A DNA stretch of 64,000 bases, taken from contig NZ_JALRMO010000001.1 in assembly GCF_023276405.1 (NCBI RefSeq), positions 8,595,501 through 8,659,500 on the forward strand. Direction: 5' to 3'. Of the stretch, positions 1 through 9,113 are shown in pieces. The notes under the pieces were generated by a model. It did not search any database. It was given only the letters and a program-made list of their open reading frames with translations, and had not been told where the DNA came from. The stretch comes from Paenibacillus hamazuiensis (lineage in GTDB: Bacteria; Bacillota; Bacilli; Paenibacillales; NBRC-103111). A program made the translations under genes and the position numbers. Positions within the stretch are counted from its first letter, which is position 1, and the number at the start of each line of letters is the position of its first letter.

Positions 1-405
1 GTCGAGGATTCCGCGTTCGCCTTTATCAAAATGGAGGACGGTGCCACCATTTTCCTGGAATGCTCCTGGGCTCTGAACACGACGGATGCGAAAGAAGCCA
101 AAACTTCATTGTTCGGCGTCACAGGCGGGGCCGAAATGAAGTTGGGACCGGACCGGAAAACGGAGCTCGTCTTCAATACGGCCAAGTACGGCAAATTGAT
201 GGAGATGAAGCCGAATTCGCTCTCGAGTGTCGCTTATTTCAGCGGCGCGGATGACAATCCCGGAGTATTGGAGGCGAAGCAATGGCTGGAATCCATTCTC
301 CAGGATACGGAGCCGCTCGTCACTGCAGAACAGGCCTATGTGGTCACCCAAATCTTGGAGGCCGTTTATTTATCGGCCGAGACCGGGAAAGCGGTGGAGT
401 TATGA
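1..405 (+). CDS. Gfo/Idh/MocA family oxidoreductase, C-terminal part
   Basis: The reading frame is open from base 1 and ends at TGA 403-405, so only the last 134 residues of a gene that starts outside the window are present. The visible part (A-F-I-K-M-E-D-G-A-T-I-F-L-E-C-S-W-A) is the beta-sheet substrate/oligomerisation domain of NAD(P)-dependent sugar dehydrogenases of the Gfo/Idh/MocA type; the Rossmann domain is not visible. It overlaps the next gene by ATGA, so the two are translationally coupled and probably act on the same sugar or inositol derivative. The substrate cannot be told from this part. Confidence 0.8.
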   Translation, partial: VEDSAFAFIKMEDGATIFLECSWALNTTDAKEAKTSLFGVTGGAEMKLGPDRKTELVFNTAKYGKLMEMKPNSLSSVAYFSGADDNPGVLEAKQWLESILQDTEPLVTAEQAYVVTQILEAVYLSAETGKAVEL

Positions 406-1517
406 GTAAAGTGAAAGTAGGCGTTATCGGCTGCGGAAATATTAGCTCGATTTATTTTCAAGCCGGGCAAACCTTTGCCAATTTCGAAATCGCCGCTTGT
501 GCCGACTTGAATCTGGAGAGGGCACAGGCGTGCGCGGAGCAGTTTCAAATTCCAAAAGCCTGTACGGTGGAACAGCTTCTGGCCGATCCGGACATTCAGC
601 TCATTATTAACTTGACGATTCCGGCTTCGCATGCCGACATTCATTTGCGTGCTCTGGAGGCGGGAAAACATACCTATGGGGAAAAACCGCTGGCCGTCGA
701 GCTCGAAGACGGACGCCGCATCCTCTCGCTAGCGAAGGAAAAAAATCTGCTCGTCGGCGCCGCTCCCGATACGTTCTTGGGCGGCGGCATCCAAACCTGC
801 CGCAAACTGATCGATGACGGCTGGATTGGTGAGCCCATCGCGGCAACCGCGTTTATGATGTACCACGGCCCGGAGAAATTTCATCCGAATCCGGATTTTC
901 TGTATCAAAAAGGAGCCGGTCCGATGTTTGACATGGGCCCTTATTATCTTACCGCTTTAATCAACCTGATTGGACCTGTATGCCGCGTTACCGGCGCAGC
1001 CCGAACGACGTTTAAAGAACGTATGGTGCGCAATGAAACGAATTACGGCAGGAGGTTTCCGGTGGAAACCCCGACTCATATCGCCGGTATATTGGAATTT
1101 GAAAATGGAGCCGTAGGGACGATCGTCACCAGCTTCGATGTTTGGGGGACGCGCGTTCCGCACATTGAAATTCATGGTACGACGGGATCGCTTATTGTCC
1201 CTGATCCGAACCACTTTGGCGGTCCGATCTATATCAAGAGACAGGATTATACCGAATTCATCGAGGTGCCGTTAACCCACGGCTTTACGACGAACAGCCG
1301 GGGCCTCGGCGTTATGGACATGGCAAACGCAATTCTTCATGGGGGCGGGCATCGTGCAAATGGAGAGCTGGCCTATCATGTACTGGAAATCATGCATGGT
1401 TTCCATTTCGCCGCAAACGAAGGAAAGCATTACGAGATAAAGAGCACCTGCTCGAAACCGGCGCCTTTGAACATGAATTTGCTCAAAAACGGAATGGCGA
1501 ACGGGTATACAATCTAA
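402..1517 (+). CDS. Gfo/Idh/MocA family NAD(P)-dependent oxidoreductase
   Basis: 371 residues, the usual length of the family. The Rossmann nucleotide-binding loop G-V-I-G-C-G-N is at residues 7-13, and the E-K-P-L catalytic lysine motif is near residue 105. The C-terminal half carries the family beta-sheet domain. The start at 402 is chosen because it overlaps the upstream stop as ATGA; an in-frame upstream extension to 282 lies inside the previous gene and is rejected. Family members oxidise or reduce sugars, inositols and sugar acids with NAD(P). It lies in a row with another such enzyme and a TIM-barrel isomerase, a common set for myo-inositol or 3-keto-glycoside metabolism. The substrate is unknown. 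Confidence 0.88.
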   Translation: MSKVKVGVIGCGNISSIYFQAGQTFANFEIAACADLNLERAQACAEQFQIPKACTVEQLLADPDIQLIINLTIPASHADIHLRALEAGKHTYGEKPLAVELEDGRRILSLAKEKNLLVGAAPDTFLGGGIQTCRKLIDDGWIGEPIAATAFMMYHGPEKFHPNPDFLYQKGAGPMFDMGPYYLTALINLIGPVCRVTGAARTTFKERMVRNETNYGRRFPVETPTHIAGILEFENGAVGTIVTSFDVWGTRVPHIEIHGTTGSLIVPDPNHFGGPIYIKRQDYTEFIEVPLTHGFTTNSRGLGVMDMANAILHGGGHRANGELAYHVLEIMHGFHFAANEGKHYEIKSTCSKPAPLNMNLLKNGMANGYTI

Positions 1518-1530
1518 GGGAGAAATCAAA

Positions 1531-2379
1531 ATGAGCTTATCTATCGGACTGCAAGTGTTTTCGATTCGAAAGGAATTGGCCAAAGATTTCTGGGGAACGC
1601 TCGAGAAAGTGGCCGAAATCGGGTATAAACATATTGAGTTTGCGAACCATACGGCCGGCACGGATTATGGCGTAGGTTTTCATATCGATGCCGATACGCT
1701 GAGGCAAGGGTTGGACCGGCTGGGGCTGAAAGCGATATCCGCTCATATTCATCCGATAAGCCTGGACATTATCGATGGTACGATCGATTACCATCAGGCC
1801 ATCGGCAACAACTCTCTAGTGTGCGGTATCGGTTTTTGGAAAAACAAAGATGACGTTTTGGCCTTCAGCAAGAACCTGAATGTGATCGGCGAAAAATGCC
1901 GCAAGCGGGGGATGGACTTTTATTATCACAATCATTTTATGGAATTTCAGGAATTCGACGGACAAACCGTGATGGATCTCATTCTGGAACATACGGACAA
2001 AGATTTCGTGAAAATCGAGCTGGATACGTATTGGACGATTAGGGGCGGGGTGGACCCGGTCGCATACCTTCGCAAACTGGGCGATCGATGCGATCTCATC
2101 CATCAGAAGGATTTAACCGCAGCGGCGAATCCCGCCAATATATTCGAGACCATCGGTCATCACTGTGAAATCAACGTCGACAAATTCCGTGAGTTTTCCA
2201 AGGTGGAATATTTTACGGAAGTGGGAGAAGGGACGATCGACATCCCGGCCATTATTAAAGAAGCCACAAATATCGGGGCCGCCAAATACATCATCGTAGA
2301 ACAGGACCATTCGAGCAGAAATGAGCTCGACAGCATCGCAATGAGTTACCGCAACTTAACGAAGCTCTTGAACGATTAA
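1531..2379 (+). CDS. Sugar phosphate isomerase/epimerase-like TIM barrel (AP endonuclease 2 fold)
   Basis: 282 residues. The protein shows the xylose-isomerase-like TIM-barrel signature: G-L-Q-V-F-S at the N-terminus, a metal-ligand region with H-N-H near residue 133, I-E-L-D-T-Y near 168, a Q-K-D-L segment near 194 and a late Glu in E-V-G-E-G near 231. Enzymes of this fold (IolE, IolI, KguE, 3-keto-glycoside hydratases) bind a divalent metal and isomerise or dehydrate sugars and inosose. It starts 13 bases after the oxidoreductase with a good ribosome binding site (AAGGGAGAAATC), so it is in the same operon. Assignment to one named enzyme is not possible. Confidence 0.85.
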   Translation: MSLSIGLQVFSIRKELAKDFWGTLEKVAEIGYKHIEFANHTAGTDYGVGFHIDADTLRQGLDRLGLKAISAHIHPISLDIIDGTIDYHQAIGNNSLVCGIGFWKNKDDVLAFSKNLNVIGEKCRKRGMDFYYHNHFMEFQEFDGQTVMDLILEHTDKDFVKIELDTYWTIRGGVDPVAYLRKLGDRCDLIHQKDLTAAANPANIFETIGHHCEINVDKFREFSKVEYFTEVGEGTIDIPAIIKEATNIGAAKYIIVEQDHSSRNELDSIAMSYRNLTKLLND

Positions 2380-2400
2380 CCGCTGCAAGGGGGGAACGAC

Positions 2401-3801
2401 GTGATTTCTCTGCAAAGTTTATCTGACATCATCGAACAAAGAAAGAACCGTCTCATTGACATTAACGATAAAATTTGGGGATACTGCGAAACCCGGTATG
2501 AGGAGTATCAGTCTTCCGCCCTGCTTGCCGCTGCACTTGAGGAAGAGGGATTTCAAGTTGCAAAATGTGCCGGAGGCATCGCAACGGCCTTTGTAGGAAG
2601 CTACGGCAGCGGAAAGCCCATTATTGGCATATTGGGAGAATTTGATGCCTTATCGGGACTAAGCCAGAAAGCGGGAGTGAGTGCGAAAGAAGCGCTCGTT
2701 GAGGGCGGTAATGGGCATGGCTGCGGCCATAATGTCCTTGGAACCGGATCTCTTGCCGCAGCAATAGCGATTCGTCACTACATGGAACAAAATCATTTGA
2801 GCGGCACTATCCGCTTTTATGGCTGCCCGGCTGAAGAAGGCGGCAGCGGAAAAGCGCATATGGTCAAAGCCGGTCTGTTCGATGATGTGGATGCTGCTTT
2901 AACCTGGCATCCATGGGATGAAAACCTGGCCTATCATGCCAGGATGCTGGCTACGTGCCAAGTTTATTTCAAGTTTAAGGGTACGAGTACTCATGCTTCT
3001 TTCAGTCCACATTTAGGCCGAAGCGCTTTAGATGCAGTGGAATTAATGAATGTCGGAGCGAATTATCTTCGAGAGCATATCATTCCGGATGCCAGGCTTC
3101 ATTACGCGATTACCAATGCCGGAGGTTTCTCTCCGAATGTGGTTCAAGCGGAGGCGGAAGTGCTTTACAAAATCCGCGCTCCCAAGGTGCAGCAGGTTCG
3201 CGACATTCTTGACAGGGTGTGCGATATTGCCCGCGGAGCGGCATTAATGAGCGGAACGCAAATGGAAATGCAATTTGATTCGGCCTCCGCCGACCTCATT
3301 CCCAATATTACCTTGAGCTCATTAATGCATGAGCAATTTACTAAAGTAGGTGCCGAAACCTATACCCCGGAAGAATTGGATTTCGCCAGAGCGATTCAGG
3401 CGACATACTCGAGTGAGGAAATGAAAAGGGTACACGCGGGCAATGGGAAAGTACTGTCAGACAAGATCAACCCTTATTCGGTCGAACCGGATTTTCTCCA
3501 TGCTTCTACAGATGTCGGGGATGTGAGTTGGATGGTTCCTACCGGCCAAATTTATGTGACCACATGTGCGTATGGAACTCCCGTGCACAGCTGGCAAATG
3601 GTCGCGCAAGGGAAATCCAGTGTCGCCCATAAAGGTTTGCTGCTGGCCGGTAAGGTTATGGCCGCTTCCGCCATAGAAATGATGCAAAATCCGGAGTTGA
3701 TCGAAAAGGCCAAGGCAGAACATAAACAACAGTTGGAAGGGGAGGTTTATGTCTCCTTGCTCCCTGCGGAGGCAAAACCTGCTCCAATACGACGAGCCTG
3801 A
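2401..3801 (+). CDS. M20 family amidohydrolase (AbgB-like)
   Basis: 466 residues with a GTG start 7 bases after AAGGGGGG. M20 dipeptidase/amidohydrolase features are present: the metal-binding G-H-G-C-G-H-N segment near residue 106, E-E-G-G near 144, an internal dimerisation domain with H-A-S-F-S-P-H, and a C-terminal D-V-G-D-V-S-W block near 375. This pattern is closest to AbgB, the p-aminobenzoyl-glutamate hydrolase subunit, and to aminoacylase-like proteins. These cytosolic, metal-dependent enzymes hydrolyse amide bonds of acylated amino acids. The MFS gene follows after 41 bases, so the pair may release and export a hydrolysis product. The substrate is unknown. Confidence 0.85.
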   Translation: MISLQSLSDIIEQRKNRLIDINDKIWGYCETRYEEYQSSALLAAALEEEGFQVAKCAGGIATAFVGSYGSGKPIIGILGEFDALSGLSQKAGVSAKEALVEGGNGHGCGHNVLGTGSLAAAIAIRHYMEQNHLSGTIRFYGCPAEEGGSGKAHMVKAGLFDDVDAALTWHPWDENLAYHARMLATCQVYFKFKGTSTHASFSPHLGRSALDAVELMNVGANYLREHIIPDARLHYAITNAGGFSPNVVQAEAEVLYKIRAPKVQQVRDILDRVCDIARGAALMSGTQMEMQFDSASADLIPNITLSSLMHEQFTKVGAETYTPEELDFARAIQATYSSEEMKRVHAGNGKVLSDKINPYSVEPDFLHASTDVGDVSWMVPTGQIYVTTCAYGTPVHSWQMVAQGKSSVAHKGLLLAGKVMAASAIEMMQNPELIEKAKAEHKQQLEGEVYVSLLPAEAKPAPIRRA

Positions 3802-3842
3802 CGACGTTGCTCGCTTTTGCTTTTGCATGAGAGGGGACCAAG

Positions 3843-5039
3843 ATGATCAATGTGGGGACATCCGGCTTGAAGTCCGTCGATACAAAAACGAATAAGAGGT
3901 TTATTTTATTTTTGCTCGGAATTACCTCGTTAGTAAACGGCTTCGCCCAATTTTTCTATAATCCCATACTGCCTTTGGTTCAGGCTGAGTTCAAAACAAC
4001 CTTATACTGGGTTAATTTTACGGTAACTATGTTTACCGTTTCGATGGCGATTATGCAGGTCGTGTTCGGTTCCATGGCCGATCGCAAAGGCAGGAGGCGG
4101 GCACTGCTTATAGGTGTATTCCTGTTTGTCCTTGGCTCTTTCGGGGCTGCTTTTGCGAAATCCATCCTTGTCTTGTTGATAGCCAGGGTGGTGCAGGGGA
4201 TGGGAGCCGCAGCGGTTCCGGTAGTTGCGGCAGCCGTCATCGGGGATTTATTTGAAGGTCAAGAACGGACTAAGGCCATGGGAACTTATCAGGTTATTAT
4301 GGCCTTAACCCCTGCGATAGGTCCCTTGATTGGCGGAATCGTTGGCGGGAAGTTCGGTGTTTTTGGAGTTTTTCTATTTCTTGCTATAGCAGGCATTATT
4401 ATTTTGATGGCGAACGCACTTTGGTTAGGGGAGAGTAAACCACCCCTGGAGTCAGCCACGGCAAAATTTTCGATCCGCTCATTCACAATATTTTGGGTCC
4501 ATCGTAAAAGTCGGGCAATCATGCTGATCGGATTTGTTCAGGCATTTGCATCGACCATTGTGCTAGTGTTTATACCTAACATTCTCCAGCATTATTTTAA
4601 TGCTTCTCCCGAAATAACCGGGGCTTCATTTTTATTCATGTCGTTATGTTTTATTCTCAGCCTGAAAGTCGGCGAGAGGCTTCAGCTTGCATGGGGCACA
4701 GAGAGAAGCTTTATTCTGGGATGCTGGCTGAACGCAATGTCGCTTGTATTCTTCGGTCTTTTTATTTGGATTTCCATGCCGCTGGCTATTGTGCTCTTTT
4801 GTTGGTTTGGCGCTACATACGGCATATCTTTTCCGCCGCCGCTTACGATGCTGACGGAGTTGTTTGACGAGGAACGGGCCGTTGCGGTCTCGCTGTATAA
4901 CTTGTGCCGGAATGCAGGAGTGGCTGTTGGACCGATTGTAGGGGCGATGCTTTATTCCACTCATTCCGACTTGATATTATTTGGAGCAGCCGCCGCCGTA
5001 TATGGATTGGCTATCGCAATTTCCCGGAACCTTTTATAA
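3843..5039 (+). CDS. MFS transporter (DHA1-like drug/sugar efflux type)
   Basis: 398 residues with about 12 hydrophobic segments. The MFS motif A between TM2 and TM3 is visible (G-S-M-A-D-R-K-G-R-R-R, residues 77-87), as is a motif-C-like stretch in TM5 (A-I-G-P-L-I-G-G). Length and motifs fit the 12-TM DHA1 group of proton-coupled exporters (Bmr/TetA/SetA type). The start at 3843 has GAGGGGACC upstream. It probably belongs to the operon of the M20 amidohydrolase. A terminator follows directly. The substrate is not predictable. Confidence 0.85.
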   Translation: MINVGTSGLKSVDTKTNKRFILFLLGITSLVNGFAQFFYNPILPLVQAEFKTTLYWVNFTVTMFTVSMAIMQVVFGSMADRKGRRRALLIGVFLFVLGSFGAAFAKSILVLLIARVVQGMGAAAVPVVAAAVIGDLFEGQERTKAMGTYQVIMALTPAIGPLIGGIVGGKFGVFGVFLFLAIAGIIILMANALWLGESKPPLESATAKFSIRSFTIFWVHRKSRAIMLIGFVQAFASTIVLVFIPNILQHYFNASPEITGASFLFMSLCFILSLKVGERLQLAWGTERSFILGCWLNAMSLVFFGLFIWISMPLAIVLFCWFGATYGISFPPPLTMLTELFDEERAVAVSLYNLCRNAGVAVGPIVGAMLYSTHSDLILFGAAAAVYGLAIAISRNLL

Positions 5040-5043
5040 AACG

Positions 5044-5077
5044 AAATCCAAGGAAATCTTGGATTTTTCTTTTTTTG
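5044..5077 (+). terminator. Rho-independent terminator after the MFS gene
   Basis: AAATCCAAG (5044-5052) pairs with CTTGGATTT across a short loop and is followed by a T-rich run (TTTTTCTTTTTTT). It lies a few bases after the MFS stop at 5039. Confidence 0.75.
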
Positions 5078-5097
5078 CAAGCGACTTTTTAGTTTAT

Positions 5098-5676
5098 TCA
5101 GTCACCGTCGCCAGAAGCGCGGGACAAGTACCGGTCTACTATGCTCACCGCAACGGGAGCGGTTACGAAGGGCGGGGAGTGGATATGTTTGTCACCAAGG
5201 AAGGATATGTCAACGAATCTTTGGACCCGCTTTATCCTTTCGGTCATGGACTGTCTTATACGCAATTTTCCTACTCGGAGTTGGAATTGTCGAGTACAAA
5301 GGTAAGTCCGGAACAGGTTTTGACGGTTTCGTGTAAGGTTGCAAATTCCGGCTCCAGAGCCGGGGATGAAGTGGTCCAGCTGTATGTGGCTGATTTACTT
5401 GCGTCTGTCGCACGACCTGTCAAAGATCTGGTCGGATTTCGGCGAATACATCTTCAGCCCGGAGAAGAGAAACGTGTCAAGTTCCAAATATCAATAAGCC
5501 AGCTATCTTTCTTGGATCGCAAGATGGAATGGATCGTTGAGCCGGGGATAATGTCTCTCATGATCGGTTCATCCTCAAAAGATGTCCAATTGGAAGATAC
5601 CTTTGAAATCATTGGGAATCGGACGGTTGTTGGGAATAACAGAGAGTTTTTCGCCAAGGTTACGGTCGCGGAATAG
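5098..5676 (+). pseudogene. Truncated GH3 beta-glucosidase, C-terminal fragment
   Basis: About 190 residues match the end of family GH3 glycosidases. A-R-S-A-G-Q-V-P-V-Y-Y and Y-P-F-G-H-G-L-S-Y-T belong to the C-terminal sandwich domain, followed by a fibronectin-III-like domain (S-G-S-R-A-G-D-E-V-V-Q-L-Y, then P-V-K-D-L-V-G-F-R-R). The N-terminal catalytic barrel, about 500 residues in intact family members, is absent: the homologous stretch begins right after the MFS terminator, and there is no ribosome binding site. The reading frame is open upstream to 4981, but that part overlaps the MFS gene in another frame and has no GH3 character. This is a deletion relic, inactive as a glycosidase. 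Confidence 0.85.
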
Positions 5677-5800
5677 CTGCAGGTGGATGAATCAACTGGG
5701 TTAGACGAGCTGTACCAATTCTCCATAAACGTCGAATACCGAACCGTCGAGGAAATATATCCGGAGTCACCGACAACCGGCTTTGCCAGTGTCTGCAAAG

Positions 5801-5832
5801 AGGACCGCCGATTTATTACGGCGGTCCTTTGG
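5801..5832. terminator. Bidirectional terminator between GH3 relic and sensor kinase
   Basis: AGGACCGCCG (5801-5810) pairs perfectly with CGGCGGTCCT (5819-5828) around an 8-base A/T loop. The T-run after it is short on both strands (TTTGGG on plus, CTTTGC on minus). It lies between the convergent GH3 relic and the minus-strand kinase. Confidence 0.65.
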
Positions 5833-5895
5833 GTTCTCACACTTACGCAAATCCATTACCCGATGAATCGCCTTGGCGAATTGGATCATGATTCG

Positions 5896-7236
5896 CTATG
5901 CACAAGGCAGATGCACCGTAAACTCGGTCCCGCGGCCGACCTCGCTTTGTACCGAAATGAAGCCCCGATGCGCCTCGACAAATTCTTTTGCAATGGCAAG
6001 CCCCAGACCCATGCCGCCCGTATGGCGGGAGCGCGATTCTTCAACGCGATAAAAACGGTCGAACAGGTAGGGGAGTTGGTCTGCCGGGATACCGACTCCG
6101 GTGTCCGCAATCGAGACGGAGGCAAGCCGCGCTCCATCATGGAAGCTTTCCGTAATTCGGAGCGAAATCCTTCCACCGGACGAGGTGTACCTCATGGCAT
6201 TGATCAACAAATTATAGAATACTTGCGTAATCCTGTTGGAATCGACGAACACATCCAATTTTTGTGCCGGATACGTACGAACAATGGCGATATGCCGTTC
6301 TTCCGCCTCCGGCTTTAACCTGTCGATGATCCGATCCAAAAGGGGGACAAGATTGGTTTTGGACCGATCCAGCCGCAGTTTGCCTGCTTCGGCCAGTGTC
6401 AACTGGTGGAGATCGTCGACGAGCTTGGACAAACGGATAACTTCATCCTGTATGGGCAATAACGTTTCCGGAGGAATGTCCCGTCCTCCCTCTTGTATGA
6501 CTTCCATATTACATTGAATAATGGAAAGCGGCGTCCTTAACTCATGAGCCACATCGGCTGTCAAATTTTTCCTTACTTCTTCTGCGCGTAATAACTGCTG
6601 AGACATATGATTGAGCGCTTCGGTGACTTTCCCGAATTCGTCGCGTGTTGTCACGGGAATGCGAATGTGAAGCTCTCCGGCTGCTATTTTTTGTATGGCC
6701 GGTATAAGACGGTTCAGGGGTTTCGTTAATTTCCTCGTTAACCACACGCCAAGAAGCAGTGCGACGATCCCGGTTACGATCGGTACTCTGAAGCTCGAGG
6801 TACGCATCGAGTCCAGAATATACTTTTTTAATACATCATCTTCGGGCGATTCCCACCTATCGGCATAGATCATGCCGACCGTCGTTCCGTTTACCGCGAC
6901 TGTATTCAGGTTCCCCTTCCGTACCAACGACCCGGGATCGCCTGACCCTTTATAAAACAGGATGCTGCCTTCAGGAGACAATAAAGCGATCTCGCGTTGA
7001 TCCGGATTTCGCTGCTCCCATTCGTTTGAAATTTTCAATTCCTCTATGCCTGCCCACGAATTGTTATGTTCCTTGTAGTAGCTTTCAAACAACTTCGTCG
7101 TTTTTGCCTTGAAATAATCATCAAAACGGTTCTTTAAATATCCTTGGGTCGCCCCGTAGTAACCGAGCGTGACAAAAAGCACCAAAACCGCCATCGCGCC
7201 ATACAATTTATCCCCGATGCACCACCGTACGTTCAT
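5896..7236 (-). CDS. Membrane sensor histidine kinase (HAMP, HisKA; BaeS/PhoR-like)
   Basis: 446 residues. The order is TM1 (about 10-30), an extracellular domain of about 130 residues, TM2 (about 150-172), HAMP (173-225), HisKA with H-box V-A-H-E-L-R-T-P-L, N-box N-L-L-I-N-A-M-R-Y, then G-boxes D-T-G-V-G-I-P and G-M-G-L-G-L-A-I-A. All catalytic motifs are present. It autophosphorylates on the H-box histidine and passes phosphate to the response regulator encoded immediately upstream, whose stop overlaps this start by four bases. The signal is unknown. Confidence 0.93.
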   Translation of the reverse strand: MNVRWCIGDKLYGAMAVLVLFVTLGYYGATQGYLKNRFDDYFKAKTTKLFESYYKEHNNSWAGIEELKISNEWEQRNPDQREIALLSPEGSILFYKGSGDPGSLVRKGNLNTVAVNGTTVGMIYADRWESPEDDVLKKYILDSMRTSSFRVPIVTGIVALLLGVWLTRKLTKPLNRLIPAIQKIAAGELHIRIPVTTRDEFGKVTEALNHMSQQLLRAEEVRKNLTADVAHELRTPLSIIQCNMEVIQEGGRDIPPETLLPIQDEVIRLSKLVDDLHQLTLAEAGKLRLDRSKTNLVPLLDRIIDRLKPEAEERHIAIVRTYPAQKLDVFVDSNRITQVFYNLLINAMRYTSSGGRISLRITESFHDGARLASVSIADTGVGIPADQLPYLFDRFYRVEESRSRHTGGMGLGLAIAKEFVEAHRGFISVQSEVGRGTEFTVHLPCA

Positions 7237-7919
7237 AACTTGTCACCGAATCGATAACCGAATCCGAACACGGTTTGGATATACTTCGGGCTCGCCGGGT
7301 CGTTCTCGATCTTTTTCCGCAAGTTGCTGATGTGGGAGTCGATCGTGCGCTCGTAGTTGATGAAATCGTCTTCCATGATCTTTTTCATCAGTTGAAGCCG
7401 ACTGAATACAATACCGGGCTTGGCGGCCAAAGTAATCAGCAATTTAAATTCGGTAGGAGTAAGAACGATTTCCGCGCCATCCTTCATCACTTGGCATTTC
7501 GATTCGATAATCGTCAAGTCACCCCTCAGCATCGTCTGAAGTTCTTCGGGTTTGCCCTGAATGCGGCGCAACACGGAGCGTATTCTCGCCGCGAGCTCTC
7601 TCAAGCTGTAAGGCTTGGTCATGAAATCGTCGGCTCCGATTTCCAAACCGATAATTTTATCCGTTTCCTCCGTTTTTGCCGTCAGCATAATGATGCCACA
7701 AGAGCCCATGTTCCGAAGTTCGCGGCAAACTTCAATTCCGCTCATCCCCGGAAGCATCCAATCCAAAACAACCAAAGCCGGACGCTCCGTTTTGGCTGCG
7801 GTCAGCGCATCCTTGCCCGTGGTGGCGGTCACAATCCGAAATCCTTCATTTTGCAAATAGGCAGCCATCGCCTCAAGCATTTTCACTTCATCGTCCACCA
7901 GAAGTAAAGTTGTTTCCAT
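7233..7919 (-). CDS. OmpR-family response regulator
   Basis: 228 residues. The receiver domain has the acidic pair D-D near residue 9, the phosphoacceptor in L-V-V-L-D-W-M-L-P-G, and the conserved Lys in T-K-P-Y-S. The C-terminal winged helix ends in the usual T-I-D-S-H-I-S-N-L-R-K-K-I block and G-F-G-Y-R-F. It is the cognate partner of the downstream kinase. On the minus strand a TATAAT (7952-7957) lies about 30 bases upstream of the start and is a plausible -10 element. The regulated genes are unknown; the divergent VOC and DUF6223-like genes are candidates. Confidence 0.93.
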   Translation of the reverse strand: METTLLLVDDEVKMLEAMAAYLQNEGFRIVTATTGKDALTAAKTERPALVVLDWMLPGMSGIEVCRELRNMGSCGIIMLTAKTEETDKIIGLEIGADDFMTKPYSLRELAARIRSVLRRIQGKPEELQTMLRGDLTIIESKCQVMKDGAEIVLTPTEFKLLITLAAKPGIVFSRLQLMKKIMEDDFINYERTIDSHISNLRKKIENDPASPKYIQTVFGFGYRFGDKL

Positions 7920-8105
7920 CTAAATCCCGCTTCTTTCCACTGTTTTTACTCGTATTATAGCTTAATTTTTAAGCAAAAAAATAATCGCCAAGAAAAAAGG
8001 ATATGTTCTCCACAACTCCTTAACATGGGCCTGATAAGCTGGGTTTGAGCGCGGGTGGCAGCGCATGCGTCTGCGCCGGAAAAGAGAACCCAGGAGGAGA
8101 AAAAA

Positions 8106-8489
8106 ATGGCCCCTATCAGAGTACGTTACATTGTCGACGATGTGGAAGCGACAATCGCCTTCTACACACAGCATCTTGACTTCATTGTCAAAACGCATCC
8201 TGCGCCCGGTTTTGCCGTTTTGCAGCGAGGTGACTTGAATCTTCTTGTGAATGCAAAAAATGATCCGGGCGGAGCCGCTCAAGCCATGCCGGATGGGCGA
8301 AAACCGGAACCCGGCGGCTGGAATCGGATTCAAATCGAGGTCGATGATCTGGGCGGCCTTGTCGAGACCCTGCGTCAAGCAGGCTTGCGCTTCCGCAATG
8401 ATATTATCACAGGTTTTGGCGGTAGGCAGATCTTGGTGGATGACCCATCAGGTAATCCTATCGAACTTTTTGAGCCTCCAGGCAAATGA
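8106..8489 (+). CDS. VOC (glyoxalase/bleomycin-resistance fold) family protein
   Basis: 127 residues, the length of a single VOC unit with two beta-alpha-beta-beta-beta modules: V-R-Y-I-V-D-D-V-E-A-T-I-A-F-Y near the start and I-L-V-D-D-P-S-G-N-P-I-E-L-F near the end, which carries the metal-ligand Glu position. The start at 8106 has AGGAGGAG 7 bases upstream; a longer in-frame form from 8055 has no such site. The family includes glyoxalase I, dioxygenases and antibiotic-binding proteins, so the function stays open. The next gene follows after 45 bases and may be co-transcribed. Confidence 0.85.
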   Translation: MAPIRVRYIVDDVEATIAFYTQHLDFIVKTHPAPGFAVLQRGDLNLLVNAKNDPGGAAQAMPDGRKPEPGGWNRIQIEVDDLGGLVETLRQAGLRFRNDIITGFGGRQILVDDPSGNPIELFEPPGK

Positions 8490-8534
8490 CGGAAAGAACA
8501 TGATCGCAAAAAAGCAAAGAGGAGTAATATACAG

Positions 8535-8939
8535 ATGAAAATGAAGCTGATTTCATTCGTCATACTTTGTGCATGTCTGCTTGTTCCAACGATTGCCTTC
8601 GCTGATGTGCCGAGCGGTAATGTCGGGTACGGGTTGACACCCGGACGACTCAGGGCCATCGTGGCTGCGGTGGTGGGGCTGATCAGCGTGGTCATCGGCG
8701 GGCTGTCTATGGCCCGTTCCGCCGGTCGTTTCGGCACCGGCAGCGGGCGAGCCGGAGCCATCGTGGCCATGGTGCTGGGGCTGATCGGCATTGCCCTCGC
8801 CGTGCTGCATTTGGCGGGCTCCACCGGCGGGTTCGGCACCGGCAACGGGCGGGCCGGGGCCATCGTGGCCATGGTGCTCGGGCTGGCCGGCTTGGTCCTC
8901 GCCGGGCTAACTCTGGCCCGCTCCCGCCGTGCCGGTTGA
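8535..8939 (+). CDS. Small membrane protein with internal repeats (DUF6223-like)
   Basis: 134 residues. A signal-like hydrophobic N-terminus is followed by three hydrophobic segments, each preceded by a similar unit (T-P-G-R-L-R-A-I-V, then G-S-G-R-A-G-A-I-V, then G-N-G-R-A-G-A-I-V). The second and third repeats share most residues (A-G-A-I-V-A-M-V-L-G-L). From memory this matches DUF6223 proteins, which are common in actinomycetes; this was not checked. The DNA from about 8620 to 8940 is much richer in G+C than its surroundings, consistent with origin in a high-GC organism. The start has AAGAGGAG upstream. Function unknown. Confidence 0.7.
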   Translation: MKMKLISFVILCACLLVPTIAFADVPSGNVGYGLTPGRLRAIVAAVVGLISVVIGGLSMARSAGRFGTGSGRAGAIVAMVLGLIGIALAVLHLAGSTGGFGTGNGRAGAIVAMVLGLAGLVLAGLTLARSRRAG

Positions 8940-8970
8940 TCCGTTCTGAAAAAACCATCGATTATTCCTC

Positions 8971-9000
8971 AAAGTCCTTGATCTTCAAGGGCTTTTTCAA
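8971..9000 (+). terminator. Rho-independent terminator after the DUF6223-like gene
   Basis: AAAGTCCTTGA (8971-8981) pairs with TCAAGGGCTTT (8985-8995), with one G-T pair, over a three-base loop, followed by TTTTT. Confidence 0.75.
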
Positions 9001-9052
9001 CTTTAAAGAGAGTTTAAGTTTACCGCTGTAAATGGGAAGCGTTGAAAATAAA

Positions 9053-9085
9053 AAGATGACCCCTGATGAATTCAAGGGTCATCTT
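9053..9085 (-). terminator. Hairpin with T-run on the minus strand
   Basis: AAGATGACCC (9053-9062) pairs with GGGTCATCTT (9076-9085), with a second short pairing in the loop. On the minus strand the stem is followed by TTTTATTTTC, as in a terminator; on the plus strand it has no T-run. No minus-strand gene feeds into it, so it may protect the helD promoter or be a relic. Confidence 0.45.
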
Positions 9086-9113
9086 CCGGCAGCGGAGGGT
9101 AGAAAAAAATAAA

